The translations under genes were made by a program, and so were the position numbers. Positions 61,701-64,000 of a stretch of DNA of 64,000 nucleotides are shown here, one piece after another. Source of the stretch: Pelecanus crispus (lineage: Eukaryota; Chordata; Aves; Pelecaniformes; Pelecanidae); contig NC_134644.1 in assembly GCF_030463565.1 (NCBI RefSeq), positions 132,057,388-132,121,387 of the forward strand. The letters run 5' to 3'. Each line of letters opens with the position of its first letter. The stretch's first letter is position 1. The notes beneath the pieces are model-generated. The model saw nothing but the letters and a program-made list of their open reading frames with translations, ran no database searches and was not told where the DNA came from.

Positions 61701-64000
61701 TAGCTGGTGATTTTGTGACACAAACATCCCCGAAGGAGACAAGGTTGTGGGATGATGATGACATTGAAGGACCCAACTGTTAATTGTATTTTTTTAAATA
61801 CTTATTTCTCTGAAAACGTTCATTTCTTGAAGACATGCAGACCATTACAACAAATAAATATAATTATGTACAAATAAAAATACTGGGCAAGATGTGATGC
61901 CTTTATTAGGAGTTGAGAAAGTTTATACTGAATTACCTGGGATATAGCACACAAGCAGAAACTTGAAACTTCATGCTGCTGCTGGGGTCTGTCATTCTCC
62001 CCACCGCCATCTCCACTGTTATTCAAAACACAGAAATACAGCGTTGCTGTCTATTTGCTAACAGCCCCAGCTAATAATGATAAGCAGCAGTTAATCCTCT
62101 AGTACACTTCTCAAAGTTTTAAGCACAGACTAAATTTTGTAACAGAGCTTATCTCGCTATCCTACTTGCTGCCTGTTGGTGATGGCAAACCCTTGCTGTG
62201 CCAACTACAGCAACTGCCAGTGTGGAAAACTTAGTTTCTATCCGATTTAATACAATGCTTTGATTTGCAAAGCGGGGAAGCCAGCAGCATGTAGCTGCTC
62301 AGTTCTTGCTAGTCCAGCAGCCGCTCTGCATCACAGTTTTAGATCGCTGTGTCAAAAAAAATACTGTTTATCCTAGAGCATGCTTATACATGGGAAGGAG
62401 AAGGGAGGAGAGTGAAGGGGGAAACCGGAATAGTCTTCCTCTTCCACTTCTGAAGGACAGTGAGACCAGGTATAGAGAATACCATTTTTCTGTACTTTCC
62501 TGTGTGACTTCTGGAAAGAGGTGGTTACAGGAGAGAGCGAGGGGAAGATGCCCGTGGCTCTGAATTTAACAAGGAAAGCTCTGGAGGGACTGCACCAAGA
62601 GATCTCACAGATACCATCCATGCAACCCTATCCCTCTTATTACACAGGCTGACAGAGTTTCTAGAGGGTTTCTGTTTGGAAGGAGGACGTGTTAATTCAG
62701 TAATGGCGGGTGAGAGCAGCTATGACAGTGAGACAATGGGGTGGTTTTCTCTTGGGGGAGGAGGGCAGGGAGGGTGTGGAATAAATGGTTTTGCAGAGCG
62801 TTTCATATCATAGAGCATCTGTAGAGCTTTTGACTCTCAATGTAACAAGGCCAACCCTCTCAAGCAAGTTAGAAACCTGTGATAAGTGATAAGTCAGCTC
62901 AGAGGAAAGGGGTAGGGATCACAAGACAGGAAAAATGTCTATGTACGGAGAAGGCAAAAGCTAGGAACTCTCTGTAACAATCATTTCCCTCAGACTGGGT
63001 TACAGCAAGAAATCTAAAAAGTCAAGACTTGGAAAAGAGAGGAACTCAAAAGCAGGAAAGCACAGAGAATGCTGAGGATGTTAACAAAATATGTTCCAAA
63101 AAGCAATGAAAACGTGAAATGCTAGCCTTTTACTTTCCTGGCAAACAATCTACGCTAGGGAACAACTGTGTGGAACCAGCAGAGAGGCAACTTTCTGCGG
63201 TTGTGAGCGGGCTGCTCGCCTGGTTGCGTAGCACCTCTTCCCCCCATGCATTCGAGTCGGACTTCTTCGGCAGTGTCACGGGCAGAGTCACAGGAGGTCT
63301 GTGGGGTCAACGCAACGGAGTCCCTCCTGGAAATATTTCAGAGAGGCGACCCAGATACTGTGTCTAGCACGTGGCACCCCCTTACAGTTTATCCTGCAAA
63401 CTATAGCAATCTATGTAAAGGACTTGCATTAATCTGAAGTGATGCAGAACCACTCACCTACGTCTCCCAAACGAGCGGTCCCACTACAGAAACCCCAAAC
63501 TCACCTTCCAGTGTCTCACAGCGTTTCAAAGTGCAATAAACATGATGGCGAACTCAATTGCTTCCTTTAGTTCAAATCTGTCTTGTCACAGACACAGTAG
63601 CATCATCCAATTTGTTCCTTGGTGAAACCATGAAACGCAGATACTTATGCTTTAAGATTTTCTGAAAAACTGACATTTTCCCAGTCATAAATTAGAAAGA
63701 CAGTCGTACCTTTGCAAACTCAGAATGACTGCACCCAGCAAAACTGGATGTATTCTGTAATTACGTATTGTAATCCCAAACATGCAGATCATCTATTGAA
63801 ATGCCAGGCATAAGTTATTCATTAACTAAAACCATTCTGTAATTTTATTGATATATTTTGTGGAGTTCACATATTTTTGTACAGCAAACATAACACTGTA
63901 GGCCACAAGAAGCTGCAGCACTATTGTTTAATAGCAGCAAGGTATATTTTATAATCAGGGTATGTGGACAATAAATAGTCTGTTTCTTTGGATGTGAATG
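58760..64000. other. Right-hand intergenic DNA, no gene seen
   Basis: AT-rich; no exon, tRNA, CR1 tail or satellite recognised. A C-run followed by a CATA/TGTA-rich stretch lies at about 61340-61405. Confidence 0.5.

Noticed and set aside
56000-64000. PLAG1 exons
   Set aside because: Expected next to MOS by synteny, but no C2H2 zinc-finger frame is present; it must lie beyond the right edge.

Overview
The window is vertebrate nuclear DNA and almost certainly avian. It carries CR1 LINEs in several states of decay, including one near-full-length copy. It also has a tRNA-Ile-headed SINE with a CR1-type 3' tail, a family described from passerine birds. Introns are compact, and the gene order LYN - (kinesin) - RPS20 - MOS matches the vertebrate 8q12-type block (human order LYN-RPS20-MOS-PLAG1). 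A passerine is the best guess; it rests mainly on the SINE.

Layout. At 1-1,950 (+) are the last coding exon of LYN, ending in the conserved regulatory tail, and its 3' UTR. At 3,400-29,650 (-) is a complete multi-exon gene for a KIF20/MKlp2-family kinesin. I reconstructed 18 coding exons by hand; they join in frame to about 833 residues with motor, P-loop, both switches, neck and coiled-coil stalk. Its promoter sits in a CpG-rich block near 29.4-29.9 kb. At 32,140-34,980 (-) is RPS20: four exons, 119 codons, TATA box and 5'-TOP start, within a second CpG island and beside a (CGGTCC)n array. From 35.3 to 54.8 kb is mostly intergenic sequence, with a near-full-length CR1 on the + strand at 39.75-42.96 kb (intact EN+RT reading frame) and decayed CR1 copies at 50.0-52.9 kb. 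At 54,780-56,000 (-) is the intronless MOS kinase, 348 codons. From 56 to 64 kb I see no gene; PLAG1, expected next, must lie beyond the window.

How the genes relate. LYN (haematopoietic Src-family kinase) and the kinesin are tail to tail. The kinesin, RPS20 and MOS all run on the minus strand as independent transcription units. The main surprise is the kinesin: as far as I recall, the human LYN-RPS20 interval has no kinesin gene, and human KIF20A lies elsewhere (5q31). This therefore looks like a distinct KIF20 paralogue kept in this lineage. Other points for a second look are a GC-AG intron in that gene, a 31-bp-arm intronic inverted repeat whose two mismatches become G.U pairs in the sense transcript, a SINE/LINE partnership visible inside the window, and a G-quadruplex-type hexamer array upstream of RPS20.
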